Positions 36,362-48,770 of a stretch of 64,000 bases of DNA are shown here, piece after piece. Location: assembly GCA_934045905.1 (NCBI GenBank), contig OW203764.1:35485328-35549327 (forward strand). The letters are read 5' to 3'. How positions within the stretch are numbered: the stretch's first letter is position 1; each line of letters opens with the position of its first letter. The DNA is from Leuctra nigra. Taxonomy: Eukaryota > Arthropoda > Insecta > Plecoptera > Leuctridae. A program made the translations under genes and the position numbers. A model generated the notes under the pieces. It worked only from the letters and a program-made list of their open reading frames with translations, made no database searches and was not told the DNA's origin.

Positions 36362-39300
36362 AGACAATTTATCGTTGGCCCCACCCAATAGGTTTTAGTA
36401 CTTTAGTGGGTAGCGGGTCAAATCCTCCACAGAAGCAAGTTTCTTCCTTACTTACAAGTATATTGCCCTCCGATTTACTCCAGCTAGAGCCCAGAGTTAT
36501 ATATACTCGCCAGTCAATGAAGATCACAAGTTTGACCATTTCGTCGAGGTATATGTTGACAACGACAGATAAAAGAACATGATAGTTGCGGAATAGGGTG
36601 GCCTTATTTCATGGATCAAATAGATCGAACCATTTTCTTCATATGTGACGCAAGAAAAGAGACCAATCGGGTGGAAGCTATACCGATATTCCGATAATAT
36701 CGAAGTCTTATCGGATCTCATCGAATTTAACCTAAAAATCTCAGGTTGAAATGTTCTTCTTTTATCGCCTCATAAAATATGGATGACTCCACTTTTATAC
36801 GTGGAGCAACAACAGCGTGAATTCATGACTTCTAAGCATTCCTGCAAATATCGACAAGTCCTAGACAATGCTTGACAGAAATACCAACAACACCGAAGAA
36901 GAGTACCCTTGAATTCTTCATATCAGCTAAAAGCAATTTTATTGCTTTCCAATACTCTTTGAAATGTTGCTGAAATTCATGACAAGAATGTGTTGCTAAT
37001 TGTCCACGTCCTTCACTGCACTGGTGGCGCCTCCAGCGGCAGCAAGTGTCACCTGTCATCGCGTTTGACAGCTCGACGCTCATCCATTGGATAATTACGC
37101 CGATTGCGGGCGTCGCACGCGTCGCCGACGTCCGACGATGACGAGACGTCGGCGTCGAGGCGCCTCACGACCGGCGTCGGATTCCGCGAAACCGACGCAC
37201 AGACGGGAAGCCGTCATCATTTAGTCGTTCATTTGTACGAGTTTCATTACCTATTCGTTTTATTGGAAGCAGTCTAATTCTAAAGGTATAGTTCTAGGTA
37301 TATTGGGCACAAGCCAACATGACAAATCATTTCAATGGAATTATTAAATATATTTTTGAAACCTGTAGTAAACAGATTAAATATTATGCAATTAACGTGT
37401 AAAATTATCAAAATCGATTCACTTTAACAAACCACGCTGCTAAAAATAGTAATTAAGTAAGTTAGAGTATAAGCTACAATCTGGGATGTAATAATTAACG
37501 TAATGTTTTAAGACGGTAATGCAAAATAATGTAGCACATCAGTGATAAATAGCCTTGTTTCGTCTAATTACCCTTCTAATTGATCCTGTGCTTAATTGGA
37601 TGCGATGGCTACGTTCCAATTTCAACTTTAAATAGATTATTTGTAGCGACGCTCCGATTTCTGTATCCTAAACCATTTGCATTAAATTAACCCCCGTCTC
37701 GCCCTCTGTACCTTCCTATCAACTTCAATCTACCGAGCTTGCGAAAATGAAACGGGATAACGGGCTTCTTGATGAGGCTTGCTAGGTCCGAAGTTGCTCG
37801 CTAAAGTAAAGTCTGGGCTGTGAAAGACACAGTATTGATACGATAGACAATGGGGTTATTCCTGATATTACTGGAATACCTGCTCGAAGAGGGCTTATGA
37901 AATTTGCAGGACATCATCCCGCAGCCAATCGGTTCCCACAGGACATTGCAACCACATTGGTTCAAGGGTGCCAGTGGGAGGAAAGGAAGGGACGGTGGGT
38001 GGGAATAGGGTAAAGGTTCATCCCCAGACAATTTCTTCGAAAGGTATTTTCTACTTCATACATTTCGATTTGATCAGAACGCAAACCGAATATTATCGAC
38101 AGAATTACATCACCTTACAACCAATCCAATTCCATTTTCGATTTTTCTTGTTTATTTTTTCTCCTCTAGATGCGGCTTTCTTTTACGATTATTTCTCCGG
38201 AGTCCGGAGGCCGCTGTTCTTGACCATTCCAGCTCCAGCCCGAATTCCTTTCGACAAGAATAAAACCCTGATAGAATTTAAACAAGGAAGAGGAACGGAC
38301 CTTTGTGGACTTAATATTCTCCAGTACGGAATGGAAAAAGAAATCGCAGGAATATATGAAAGAGTCTCCACTCTTCGGTTTAAATCTTGCGTAAGAATGC
38401 ATAAAAGAGGTTTCTTAGTCTCTCTAAGATTAAAGCTATTCTCGAAAATGAGATTGTAATACCATTCTAATTATTTGACAAGAACCATTTGTTTGACATT
38501 AAACCTCGCAAAATCTGGAATTTTTTTAGACCAGCCCCTTGTCAAACTTTGTTACGTTCCCACAAAAACCATTAATCCACATCACCCTTTTTCGGGTTCT
38601 ATATTTCCCTCGGAAAAATTAAAAACTAAAAGAAACATATTTGTGAGAAATAGTCAATGCTGAACCATCTCCTAGTCTACTTTACGTATTTCTTATGCTC
38701 ATGTTGTACCCTATGGAAATCGAATAAATAACAAAGGTGTTAAAAATTAGGAAAATTTAAATATTATTCACGGAAATCTTGACATACATCTCCAACGAAA
38801 CGGGACTCCCTCTCGTCACGCAAAGTCATGGCAATCAAGATCTGATACGTGACATACGTACTTCATGCACGGTCTCTTTGAACCCTGTGTCCTGCAGTGT
38901 CAGATGGAATTACTTGGTGGAGGTGCCAGGTCGCAGTGCGGCACCTCCACCGCAGAATATTCAGCCAGCTGGTGGTGCTCGACGTACAAAACTTATCATT
39001 TACAGCGGCGCAAGAAGATCTTCAGGGGAATATCGGGAGGGGGGGCATCAATTACAAAACGTAATTAATTTTAAAAATCACCATTATAAAAGTAAATATC
39101 ATCTGAGTAGCAGATCTGAGTCTATGAATTTATGTGTCTCTCCTAATAAGTGTGTTACACAAGAAAAAATTATGTAATATGAAAATGTGGATATCCTAAA
39201 AGCTTGCACCAAAACGAACCACCTTCAAAAACAATCTGAATGGTCTTTGCCTTCGAAACTAATATTTATTGCCCTGCTAAGCACACATACCTGGGTCGAA

Positions 39301-40449
39301 ACGCCACTGGATGAGCTTAAAATTGATTACCTTTTTAATACCAATTAATCATATTTCCGCATTGAAATATTCTAGTTATTTCAATCGGCAAAAAACTGTA
39401 CTTCTGACTATTTTAATATTAAACTAGCACTCTGTTATTGATTGGGGTGTAGCGGCCAGCGCAAATGCTAAATAATTAATACGTTAGATTGCAGCATATC
39501 AGTATCAACTGTCATTGTTACTCATTGGTCATTGCAACATATTCACTTGTCACATGCCATTGGAAGTATTCAGAAGGATTCGTAACAAACATATGGAAGA
39601 AAATAATAATTAAAATAACGCGGTGAAATTAATAATTGAATATTAAATCTTTTGCAATTACAATACACATAGGTATTAACTATTAATTTAATTCTCTGCA
39701 CATAAACGAGGGATGTAAAATCATAGTGAAATCTGGAAACAGCAGCCACATTAACTCTCATATAAAATTAATTTCGCTCAATTTTCACTTTACTTAAGTA
39801 GAACAATTAAAACTTTCTGGGACTTAACGACTACCATATAGTAGAACTGAGTATAAAATGCATCAAATCGTTTAATATTGGTTCAGAAAATCATTTTAAT
39901 GGCATAAAGACGGCATACAGCTGGTCTTCCAATCCATAAAGTCTTATCTACAGAACATGCAATCTCTCTTGCAGTGCACCCTCACATTAATGTATTAATC
40001 CAACTTCGTCAGTCATAAGTTGTTTGATTTCTAATAGTCCTCGTACCACGGCGAGTCATCTCCTTGGAACATGGTCAATATTAGTCCTCGATGCATGTAT
40101 TGTGCGGTGGACAATGTTCATGTATAAGGAAGGGTTCGACATGAGTCAAGCTCTAGGGGTGAAACTTCCTCTGACAAGAGAATAGCTGACCTGCAGATTC
40201 TACCGGCGCGAACACGGGGGCGAACTCCCCACTCAAGTACAATAGACCCCCACCCTTCACAACCTTTATACAAAACAGAAATAAAAATTGATGACCCCTG
40301 AGGATTACGTGGTTGTGTAAGTTAGATTAAGTTACGGATTTGTTTGAGTTGTGGACATATTGCGTGTTTGCTATTTCAAGACAGTTTCTTTGTTTTTTTG
40401 CTAAGAGAAATGGAGTGGTTTTGTTCCTACTGATCCAATTATTCACCCA
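36361..40449. other. Mostly unique DNA, no gene recognised
   Basis: Apart from the CpG-dense patch at 37.09-37.22 kb I see no structure. Frames at 37968-38459 and 38779-39177 lack known motifs. The 39.9-40.2 kb region gives a faint impression of a decayed transposase on the minus strand, but stops and frameshifts prevent any call. Confidence 0.4.
37090..37215. other. CpG-dense patch with GACGTCGGCGTCG motifs
   Basis: Very high CpG density over about 120 bp, including CGTCGCCGACGTCCGACG and GACGTCGGCGTCGAGGCG. The same vocabulary occurs at 1.3, 16.2 and 59.5 kb. Confidence 0.45.
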
Positions 40450-41418
40450 TTAGGTCCTCACTTCTGGAACCGACATCCTTTAAAGATGAACCAGCGCCAG
40501 GTCATCTATACCAACATTTTTTTCCAAACCATTATATTTTGTTCCTAATAGTATTATCCACAATATAAGATCAATAAATGTACCTTACCGACCTTACTTT
40601 TTTGTAAAACGCTTTCAAAGTTCGAGATTTTTACATGGCTCTTATGGGGGAACGAATTAATTTCCTACATTATTCTAAATTATTTTTAATCCGCACCAAC
40701 AATTTCAACAGAAAACTATTGATATATTCTTCGACTAATACTGAATGCATTGAAAACTTAAAATACTCTTGTCACCGACTTGAATTTCTGAGATAATGTC
40801 ATTTAAATGTTTGAAAATCTTGATATATGGCCATTTAAAATGGGACAACTGAACTAGTCAAAACCACTGCTGTATTCTTAACAAAATTATTTTACGAAAA
40901 CTTTGTTAAAAAATTCCTCATCATCTTATATCGTAATTATTCTCTACATATTACATTATAAAACTATGATTTAAAGTTTAAACATGCGTTTTCTGAATTA
41001 ATTTATCTCATGTTTTGAATATAGTCAATCAAAGCGATGGTTCATCCTTAAATTAGTTAATTTTCGAGTCCCAGAATCACTTTTAAATTGGTAAAATTCT
41101 AAAAATGCTATTGTTGCCTGCGGGGCAACAATTGGAGGGTAATTTGATTCAATTTGTTCATTATACAGTCCCAGAATCACCCTTAAATTGTTGGTTTTCT
41201 TAAAAAAAAACGCCATGCGGGGCAACATCTGGTGGGGTTTCGTAAAAATGTCAAAATTAACTAGCAATTACATTTTTTTTTCGGTGTATTATATTTGATT
41301 GCCTCTACTGCTGCTCCGATTATTTTCTAATTATTAATTTTTGGGAATTTTGCTCCTTCACCAAGAAAGGTTGCCGATCCCTGCTTTAGGTCCTCAATTC
41401 TGGAACCGACATCCTTTA
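40450..41418. repeat. 33-bp direct repeats flanking about 900 bp, with an internal 100-bp tandem pair
   Basis: The phrase starting TTAGGTCCTCA and ending CCGACATCCTTTAA occurs at 40450-40482 and 41386-41418 with one mismatch. Between them, units starting GTCCCAGAATCAC at 41068 and 41168 repeat with a 100-bp period, each followed by GCGGGGCAAC. Just before the second direct repeat, GGTTGCCGATCCCTG resembles the terminus of a hAT element, but I could not find the matching left end. A local duplication is the simplest reading. Confidence 0.7.
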
Positions 41419-43180
41419 ATATGCTCACATACACTCCACACTCCAATAAAACAACGTTCATAAAGTATAATCAAATAGTCTATTTTTAGTACTAACTCCG
41501 CGTCGATGTTGACCGAGAATCTTCCCCGCTAAGACTCGATGGTACTGAGCACGGAGTCTGGAGATACGAAACGCAAACACGGGGTTAATTTAGTTGCACG
41601 AGTGAGCTCCAGCGTTGGCTCGAGATCACGCGCGCAATGCATTCCCGCGAACCCCGCAGTGGCGCTGCACGTTGCATCGCCTTGTTTATCACAAGCTCGT
41701 GCACTTATTACTCGGAAATTAATGGATAATTACAATTCATTCGTTTTAAAGTTTACACATTTTTGGCAAGAATATGTAAATTAATGAAAAGTAGTAATAG
41801 GGCACTTATGTAAAGTGAGAAATATATACTTGATCGAAAAGAGAATATTAGATTAAAAATATTAACTTTTGGCGAAGAATTTTGCAATCCACTTATAATT
41901 TTCTTGGCATCTTGAAGAACATTTCTATCTACATTATAAACTGGGTAGAAAATAAGGAAGATCCTTTTGACTTGAAAACTCAACCGGTTAAACGAATAAA
42001 TGACAAGTTACTGAAATTTATGTTATTTTCGGGAAATGAAGATAAGTTTTTTTATGCATGATACAGATTATTACAAACTTTCATATATAACGCTCAAAGT
42101 TTTTCGGTTAGCTTTTAATATGTGTTTCCAAGTTGAATGAGGGAGAGTATCATATTGTCTGGCTAGACCATCTTTGATATCTATAGGCTTTGTTCATAAC
42201 TTGCATGCTTATTTCCTTGACTTCGAAAGTCGTAAATATCTCAACTAAAAACTTATAAAGCGAAGGAAAAAAAACCGTGGAAGCAGAACAAATACCAATA
42301 GAAAGTTTTATAAACTTGCTTAATAAAATCTAAATAGATTTGTTTTTTGATTAAAATTCTAGATTTCAGCTTCGGAAAACGAAATCAAGTCTCTCAGATT
42401 AAATGTGTTAAGATACCAAATCTAGTTTTAACGTGCTTGCTGTTACTTAAAAAGCAAGCAAACCATTTATCATCTGCAAATACGTGTTCTCTTGCTTCCA
42501 ATTAGCGCAATTCAAGCAAATATGTCAACACGGCTAATGACAAGAACTGTAATTACTGCGATAACAGTAAGACGCAACTCTCAACGAGGTTTTCTCGGCC
42601 ATAATGTCTTGCACAGGACGCAATATACTGGACTTTATTACTTCGGCCGAAAAAACAATCACGATAATGAAAACAATAAGAAGTTTTCTAGTCAAGAAAA
42701 AAATATAGCTCAGAAGTTACGATATAAAGTAAAAACCTTTCACCTATTTTTTTTGTTGTCTATATTTGAATGTTTCATAATATTTTTAACGAATTCTTGT
42801 GAATTGATTACTGGTTCTGAATTGTAACTGAAACTGTCTTGGAACATCAAACCTGGCACCTCCACCATAACTAGCAGTACCTACTCTTTACGGCAGAGCC
42901 ACAAAAACAGCTGACAAATAACGAAATTGAAATTAGTTCCATTGTAATGGTGATGATTGTGCTACCGGGTTTTACAACTCGAATTTGCAATCACCATTAA
43001 AATCAACTTTAATCACCCGGTTGAAGGAAACACAATAAATATTTCAACAGGTAGTTGCAGGGGAAATTGATTGCAATACATTTCCAAGCGTACGAATTTA
43101 TACTCGTAAATAAAATTAACGGATCAAACCATCGTCGTACTGATTGAAATTTCTCTTTGATATTAAAGAGATTGTTGAAA
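41419..43180. other. Unique spacer, no gene recognised
   Basis: CpG-richer unique DNA near 41.50-41.70 kb, otherwise AT-rich. The 111-codon frame at 42492-42827 has no known domain and turns hydrophobic only in an AT-rich tail. Confidence 0.45.
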
Positions 43181-43276
43181 TTAAGAGGGCTGAGTAGTGA
43201 GCGTGACCTTAAAGAGTTTTTTAATCGATTTTTATAAATCTAGTGGAGCGGTCGCTCCACCCAGCCAAGTCGTACT
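43181..43276 (+). mobile_element. M1 MITE end fragment plus CAAGTCGTAC block
   Basis: Positions 43181-43239 match the left end of M1 (TTAAGAGGGCTGAGTAGTGA to TTTTTTAATCGATTTTTATA). The match then stops abruptly. The next 37 bp (GGAGCGGTCGCTCCAC, then CAGCCAAGTCGTAC) match 8613-8642. So two repeat fragments are joined here. GTGGAGCGGTCGCTCCAC is itself an 18-bp perfect palindrome. Confidence 0.75.
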
Positions 43277-43539
43277 ATACACTCACACTCACTCAACATA
43301 CCGTAAATGCCTAATAAACTGAGGAGCAGACCAAACACTTTTACTGTAAGCAACAACATGGCATTTTCGGCCTACTGGATCTCAAAATTGGGAAATCTCA
43401 CATTGTTGCGAAATAACTTAATTTCGAGCTATGGCCCACCTGACAACATATACCAAATTTGGGAACAATACGTTATGCCGTTTGGGTGCTAGAGGGCCGT
43501 GAAAACAGTGAAATTACACCCCTTTTAAAAGCTATCTGA

Positions 43540-43865
43540 TGATGATGATTCAGATATCAGGAAACGTTGCTATCACTGCCACAGCCTAAACGGCTGAACC
43601 GATCGATATGAAAATTTTACCACATGTGCACTTTTGGCGTCTAATGATACCTTTGTTCTTATAAATTTTTTGTGCCGCCATTTTTAAACCGGAAGTGACG
43701 TCATATATCAAAAACGGCTGGACCGATTAGAACGAAATTAGCGCCATTCGATTTAGAAGGTCATCTATAAGGAATACCAATAGTGAAAGAAGAAATGTTC
43801 TATAACCTAAACCGGAAATGACGTCATAAAAATTACAAATCTGACTAAAATCATCTCTTATATCA
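43540..43865 (+). repeat. CCGGAAGTGACGTCAT-type interspersed repeat
   Basis: It contains AAACCGGAAGTGACGTCATA, then GGCTGGACCGATTAGAACGA, and a second ACCGGAAATGACGTCATA. Similar wording (ACCGGAAGTGATGCCGTAAC, GGCTGGACCGATTGGAACGA) occurs at 46.50-46.58 kb. Together the two bracket the R1 block, so they may be the outer parts of a larger composite element. Confidence 0.6.
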
Positions 43866-44327
43866 ATAACTAGGAAAACGCTCAGTGTAACGCGTTGATA
43901 AGCGAGCACGGGTACGTGCAAATTCTCGAACCGGAAATGCGTACACAACGCACAGAAAACATATACATCCATATGGAATTGATTATGATATCAACTTAAA
44001 AGTGTATGCTTTTCATCGAAACTTTAAAATAGCATCTAAGCACCTGGGGGGTCATTCCTGTACGTGTTTTTCACTCACTTATCTTAAATCTGCTCTCTTA
44101 TCTTAACTTTTACGAATATTGCGATTCCTGTAGCATTTTTACTCTCTTAAAGTTACGATTTTATCGTAAAAGTTAGACCACCTAGGTAGGTACCCTAAGT
44201 CGACATTCGTCAAGTTACGACATTCGCACCTGCGCAGTGAAGAGCCTTCTTAAGTATGCTTGCATGCATTGAAAAATTTCACAATTTTTTTAAGATTTAA
44301 AAAAATAAAGAAAGTAAGAAGCTAAAC

Positions 44328-44640
44328 CACTATTGCAAAATTTAGCAAAAATTTTATAAAAAATTTACAAATTAAATTTTTTCAAGATATAAAAAAGTAA
44401 AATCACTACTTGTCAAAATTCAGATTAATTTTTATAAAATTTTCACAAATAAGTTTTTAATGATTAAAAAAAAAAAAAGTTAAATCACTACTACTACTGC
44501 AAAATTTAGCCAAAATTTTATAAAATTTTCAAAAATATTTTTTTAGGATTTTAAAAAAAATAAGTTAAATCACTACTACAAAATTTAGCTAAAATTTTAT
44601 AAAATTTTTATAAATTAATTTTTTTCAATATTTAATTTAA
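44328..44640. repeat. AT-rich tandem repeat, about 80-bp units
   Basis: Roughly four units, each with GCAAAATTTAGC and AAAATTTTATAAAATTTT followed by AAGTTAAATCACTA, start near 44328, 44408, 44491 and 44576. They lie inside the nested inverted-repeat element. Confidence 0.75.
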
Positions 44641-44873
44641 GAATGAAAACAGAAGCTAAAACATTGCAAAATTTGCAATAGTGTTGCAACAGTATTTTTA
44701 AATAGCTTAATTTGTTTTAATCCTGATAACAAATTAATTGTGAACATTTTATAAAATTTTTGCTTTTATAAAATATTTTAATATTTTCAATTAGCTTCAT
44801 ATATTTTTTTATATTTTGAATATAAAATATTTGTAAAATTTTATAAAATTTTGTCAAAAAGGTAAAAAAAAAA

Positions 44874-44985
44874 ATGGGTAAAGTGTCCGGGGAAGATTCG
44901 GTAATCTGTCCGTCGGTAAAGTGTCCGCCTCTGTTTTTTGGTAATGTGTCCGTCGGTAATTTGTCCTTCGGTAAACTGCCCTACA
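44874..44985 (+). repeat. Cluster of GGTAATNTGTCCGTC short repeats
   Basis: Five to six imperfect copies of GGTAAWNTGTCC with a CGTCG or TTCG spacer, with irregular spacing of about 16-40 bp. It is a likely fragment of another repeat captured within the 44-45 kb element. Confidence 0.75.
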
Positions 44986-45547
44986 TGGTGGACACAAAGA
45001 AATTCCAACAACAAATGAAAGATTTTCATTTAAAACGTTCGAAATTCAGTGTCAAGTCGTTCGAAAATTTTCCCGCCAAGTCATTTCGTGTGAGATCGGA
45101 AGTAATCGGGACCACTCGGGAAATGCCGATAAAGTAGTCATCGTAAAGTTAAGAGAGTGATACGATTTGTGCAAAAAACGTTCAGGAATTAGGACGGATC
45201 GTAAATATTTCACTATCTTAACGCTCTCTTAACATTTAAGATAAGAGAGTATATTTACGATAATTGTAAAAACGTACAGGAATGCCACCCCTGGTTCATA
45301 AAGCAAATCAGAATCAATTTTCAATTGGCACTGGAAAACATTCATTTCGATACTTCATTACTGACAGATATTAAAAATGTAAATAACTTCATACGTTCTT
45401 AACTGATTGGGATGAAATTTTGTAAAATAAGAGACAATATTGGTCTTAATGATCATGCAAAATATGAGTTTGATCAGAATTATCGAAGACCGTTTTCATT
45501 TTTCAGCCTATCAGGAGATATTTATTTAAATTTTAACCAATGAATCT

Positions 45548-46437
45548 GAGTAACGCGTTGATGAGCGAGCACGGATACGCGCAACACCTCGAACCGAAAT
45601 TCTGTCTATCGAAAATGTCATTAAAAGCCAATAATTCTAAAATTTCGCCACAGATTTGTATAGAAATCTCAAAACATTCCTAAAATATTGGTCCAAATAA
45701 CCATGCAAAGCTTTAAGTTGATCAATTGAACCTTTATGATTGAACTGTTCCGTGTTAATTTTCAAAAATCACAGGATCTCCTTCAAAAAATATACCTGAG
45801 ACCACTCATATGATATAAGTGTGTCTACACAATATCAGATCGACTGTTGAACGGTCATTATCAGTTTCATTTGCGTTTGAAAGTTTCTGCTCTAACTACC
45901 TTGCCTTGAACTGAAGAGTCGAAGTCGCCGTGAATTTGACAGCCAACACGCTAATAGTCCGTAAAATGTCAATAACGTTTGGATTTAAACACAGATTAGT
46001 ATGAAAATTGTCAAAAATGCAGATAATGTTGGACCCAACCATCATGCGAAGTTATAAGTTGATCGTTCAATCGGTTATAGTTTAAATTTCTAAAAACACA
46101 GGAAAGATGGTTTTAAATTTTAACCAATGGGAGGATTTGGCTGAAACTTTGTTTGATTGGGTACAATGTTGGGGGTAATGACTTGTCAAAATTTCAATTT
46201 GATCAAAACAACCAATCGAAAGTTAATTTTTTTTAAATTTGAACCAATCAATGGATTTCAAAAAAATTAGGGTCTGCAACAATCAGAAATGTTACGTACA
46301 TGTGTGCAAAATTTCAGCTCGATCGAAGAAAAACTCTGACCTGTATATCGTCAGTAACAGAAAAAAAAAAACAAACAAAAAAAAAAACAGAGGTCCGTGC
46401 CAAAAGAGCCAAATGGAGACGCTCGCTTCGCTCGCTC
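45548..46437 (+). repeat. Dispersed repeat R1, copy 4 (longer variant)
   Basis: It starts with GTAACGCGTTGATGAGCGAG and ends with GGAGACGCTCGCTTCGCTCG, the same termini as copies 1 and 2. It is longer and has extra internal paragraphs that resemble each other (phrases such as CCATGCAAAGCTTTAAGTTG and CATGCGAAGTTATAAGTTGA). An A-rich stretch lies at 46361-46387 just before the right end, as in copy 1. Confidence 0.78.
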
Positions 46438-46733
46438 AACTACATATTCAGAAGGCTTATAATGTTACATAACATTAATAGATACAAATTTTAGGTGGCA
46501 GTGATGTCAACCGCCATTTTGAAAACCGGAAGTGATGCCGTAACTCGAGAACGGCTGGACCGATTGGAACGAAACTTTTGCTATACTTTGTAACATATTA
46601 TTTATAGCATTAACACAGTAACAAGCACAACTTTTCTTAGCAACCAAATCACAAAATCTTATTTTTTAAAAGAATTATAATCTTTGGTGCCACAATATGT
46701 TACAAGTTGTAATAATAAACTGAAAAAAGGAGT

Positions 46734-47103
46734 GATATCCCCATAAAAAACACTCCGTGTAAAAATACCAGCCAAGTCTCTTCAATTAAAAAAAAATAGA
46801 AGAAATCTAAAAATTCAGCACTGAAAAGTAGTGATATCAAAAAATTGGCCAAGTCAAAACTTTTCAAAAAATACTTGGCGCATCGTTTTTTTAGGACATG
46901 TGTAGATGAGTACATTTCATTTCCTGCCTACTTCTATACTATTTATATGAACGATGCGCCAAGTATTTTTTGAAAAGTTTTGACTTGGCCAATTTTTTGA
47001 TATCACTACTTTTCAGTGCTGAATTTTTAGATTTCTTCTATTTTTTTTTAATTGAAGAGACTTGGCTGGTATTTTTACACGGAGTGTTTTTTATGGGGAT
47101 ATC
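46734..47103. repeat. Palindrome P1, 154-bp arms, 62-bp loop
   Basis: The left arm 46734-46887 and right arm 46950-47103 are near-perfect reverse complements. Both strands encode the same hypothetical 46-residue peptide (for example KSFDLANFLISLLFSAEFLD). Each arm ends at the loop with ACTTGGCGCATCGTT. The outer right edge GATATC runs directly into M1 MITE sequence, whose left end is missing. I could not identify terminal repeats or a target duplication. Confidence 0.95.
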
Positions 47104-47443
47104 TTTTACATATGTAATTGTTAACAAAATAGGACTTTGTACGCGTATTCAGAACAGTTCAATGAAAATAATTTCAATGAAAATATCAATGAAAATAAAA
47201 ATCAATGAAAATATTTTGTCCAACAGTTGTTTAGTGCCCGAAAATTAGTAAAATTATGACACTAAACATCTGTTGGACAAAATAAAACTAATAACTTATT
47301 CCAAACTATGAAATTATTTTCATTGAACTGTTCTGAATACGCGTACAAAGTCCTATTTTGTTAACAATGACATAGGTAAAAGATATTGATAAAAATCGAT
47401 TAAAAAACTCTTCAAGGTCAAACTCACTACCCAACCGTCTTAA
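47101..47443. mobile_element. M1 foldback MITE, truncated at left by palindrome P1
   Basis: From ATCTTTTACATATGTAATTG to CCGTCTTAA it matches the right-hand 85 percent of the M1 copy at 30.8-31.2 kb. It includes the central palindrome (GTCCAACAGTTGTTTAGTG and its complement) and the right terminus with TTAA. A short local expansion of ATGAAAATA units lies at 47163-47210. The left terminus is absent, replaced by P1. Confidence 0.85.
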
Positions 47444-48770
47444 ATCCAAAGAATACATGAGAAGTCAGAGAACAAGAATATAGCCGAGTTAATTCTGATC
47501 TACTGTGTTGATTCCACTCTTTCGACAACGACGAGCATCAGCATTCAATGAAGTCGAATACGTTCATGGAGTCATTGTGAAAGAGCATCTGATAGCATCT
47601 CCAACCGTCGAGAACGACAATTCCCTTTCTCCCGTTCGCGAGCGAGAAGTGAGTGAGAATGGCCAAGTAGCGAAACACGCTTCCTCTTTGACCTTAGGTC
47701 CGTGTTTTAGGCGAATCAGAACAGGTAATTAGATTAGGAGACAGATATCTCGAGTCCACGATGGAGACTCACTGCAAGAAACGCGATGGGAATATAAAAG
47801 AGAGATACTTGAAGCAATCGGAACGAAATCGAATTTAAGCTTTATACTCTCTCCGCTCTGCTCTGCTTCAGATTATATGGCTTTATTTGGCTTTATTTGG
47901 TCGCCTACTCTCATAGATCCGACTCAGGGGTGGACAATCCAGAACAATGCGACAATAGACCAGTTCTGTAGTTATCCGGTTTCTCCATACATTCGCTTGC
48001 AGTGTGAAGTTGCAGATATCTATTCGTGTGCTAAAATAATGAGTAACAAAGGATATCTGCAAAATCCAACTTTATGGTATTTGAAGAGCTTGTTTTCAAA
48101 TCCCATGTCCAATAATGTCAAACACGATTATCTATTGACACATTATCATGGAAGAGATACGAAATCCTGTGTTTACTTAATTAATTCCGTGTGGTTTGTG
48201 ATTTTTACCAATTTGAGTAACAGGTTTGGTAAGCATTGTTGCGTTTCGTGTGTTTCCACCTCCTATTATTACTATTTTGGTTTGACGACACTCACATTTG
48301 GATGATAATATTTGTTTAATTACGTAATGAAGTATTTTTTTTCAAAAAGTGATGGATTCCGCTATTCATAGTTAGCACTCATTGTTGACGCCATCTTGTA
48401 GACACAATTCAGCGTAGCTCTATGTGTTATTTATAATGGTGATAAGTAAATAGTGTTAATTAATGTGCATAAAAATAACTACAAAAAAAACAATTTTTGC
48501 ATTGGTGACGTAACACAAAAACTTCGTGCAAACCATGAACAAGCTCAAAATCAACGTCTAAACGCAGATAATTTGGCAGTGCTGGTAATTATGACCAATT
48601 ATGGTACTCCCGTCAAATTGATTCAAGAAAACTGTAGAGTATGTGACGTGACGATATCAGGCGCCAAATTGAGCGGAGTGTGCCCCTAATGAGGTGAAAC
48701 TGGATACAGAGGTTTAACATCGAACACAACATGGCTTCCGAGCGAACAAAGACGAGTAAGAGTGACGTGA
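47444..48770. other. No gene recognised; one TATA box
   Basis: The 142-codon frame at 47877-48305 has no domain I know and is rich in AT-encoded Tyr, Asn and Ile. TATAAAAG at 47793-47800 precedes it by about 80 bp, but no initiator is obvious. Treat this as an unproven promoter and gene candidate. Confidence 0.3.

Larger units (their letters stand above)
44048..45291. mobile_element. 1.24 kb terminal-inverted-repeat element nested in R1
   Basis: The left end GGGGTCATTCCTGTACGTG and the reverse complement of the right end GGGGTGGCATTCCTGTACGT match apart from a 2-bp indel. Inverted similarity continues inward (CTCTCTTATCTTAA near both ends). A 3-bp TGG direct repeat (44045-44047, 45292-45294) may be the target duplication, which points towards a PIF/Harbinger-like class. 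The interior holds an 80-bp AT-rich tandem array and a cluster of GGTAATNTGTCCG repeats. The plus-strand frame at 44874-45137 (87 codons) has no transposase motif, so the element looks non-autonomous. Confidence 0.82.
43866..45546 (+). repeat. Dispersed repeat R1, copy 3, split by an insertion
   Basis: The R1 left part runs 43866-44047 (TAGGAAAACGCTCAGTGTAA, then TATACATCCATATGGAATT). The R1 sequence resumes at 45292 with AAATCAGAATCAATTTTCAA and continues to about 45546. Comparison with copy 2 shows that the interruption is an insertion of the element 44048-45291. The right end of this copy is replaced directly by a further R1 start at about 45548. Confidence 0.82.

Noticed and set aside
39900..40210. 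Decayed transposase on the minus strand
   Set aside because: Translation gives only short disconnected fragments without a catalytic motif, which is not enough to call a family.
46700..47248. Mirror-image hydrophobic peptides as a membrane protein pair
   Set aside because: They are the two arms of palindrome P1. Hydrophobicity follows from T-rich codons.
47877..48305. Protein-coding exon of 142 codons behind a TATA box
   Set aside because: No recognisable domain, AT-driven composition, no initiator, and no splice or codon-bias evidence. It is kept only as a remark.
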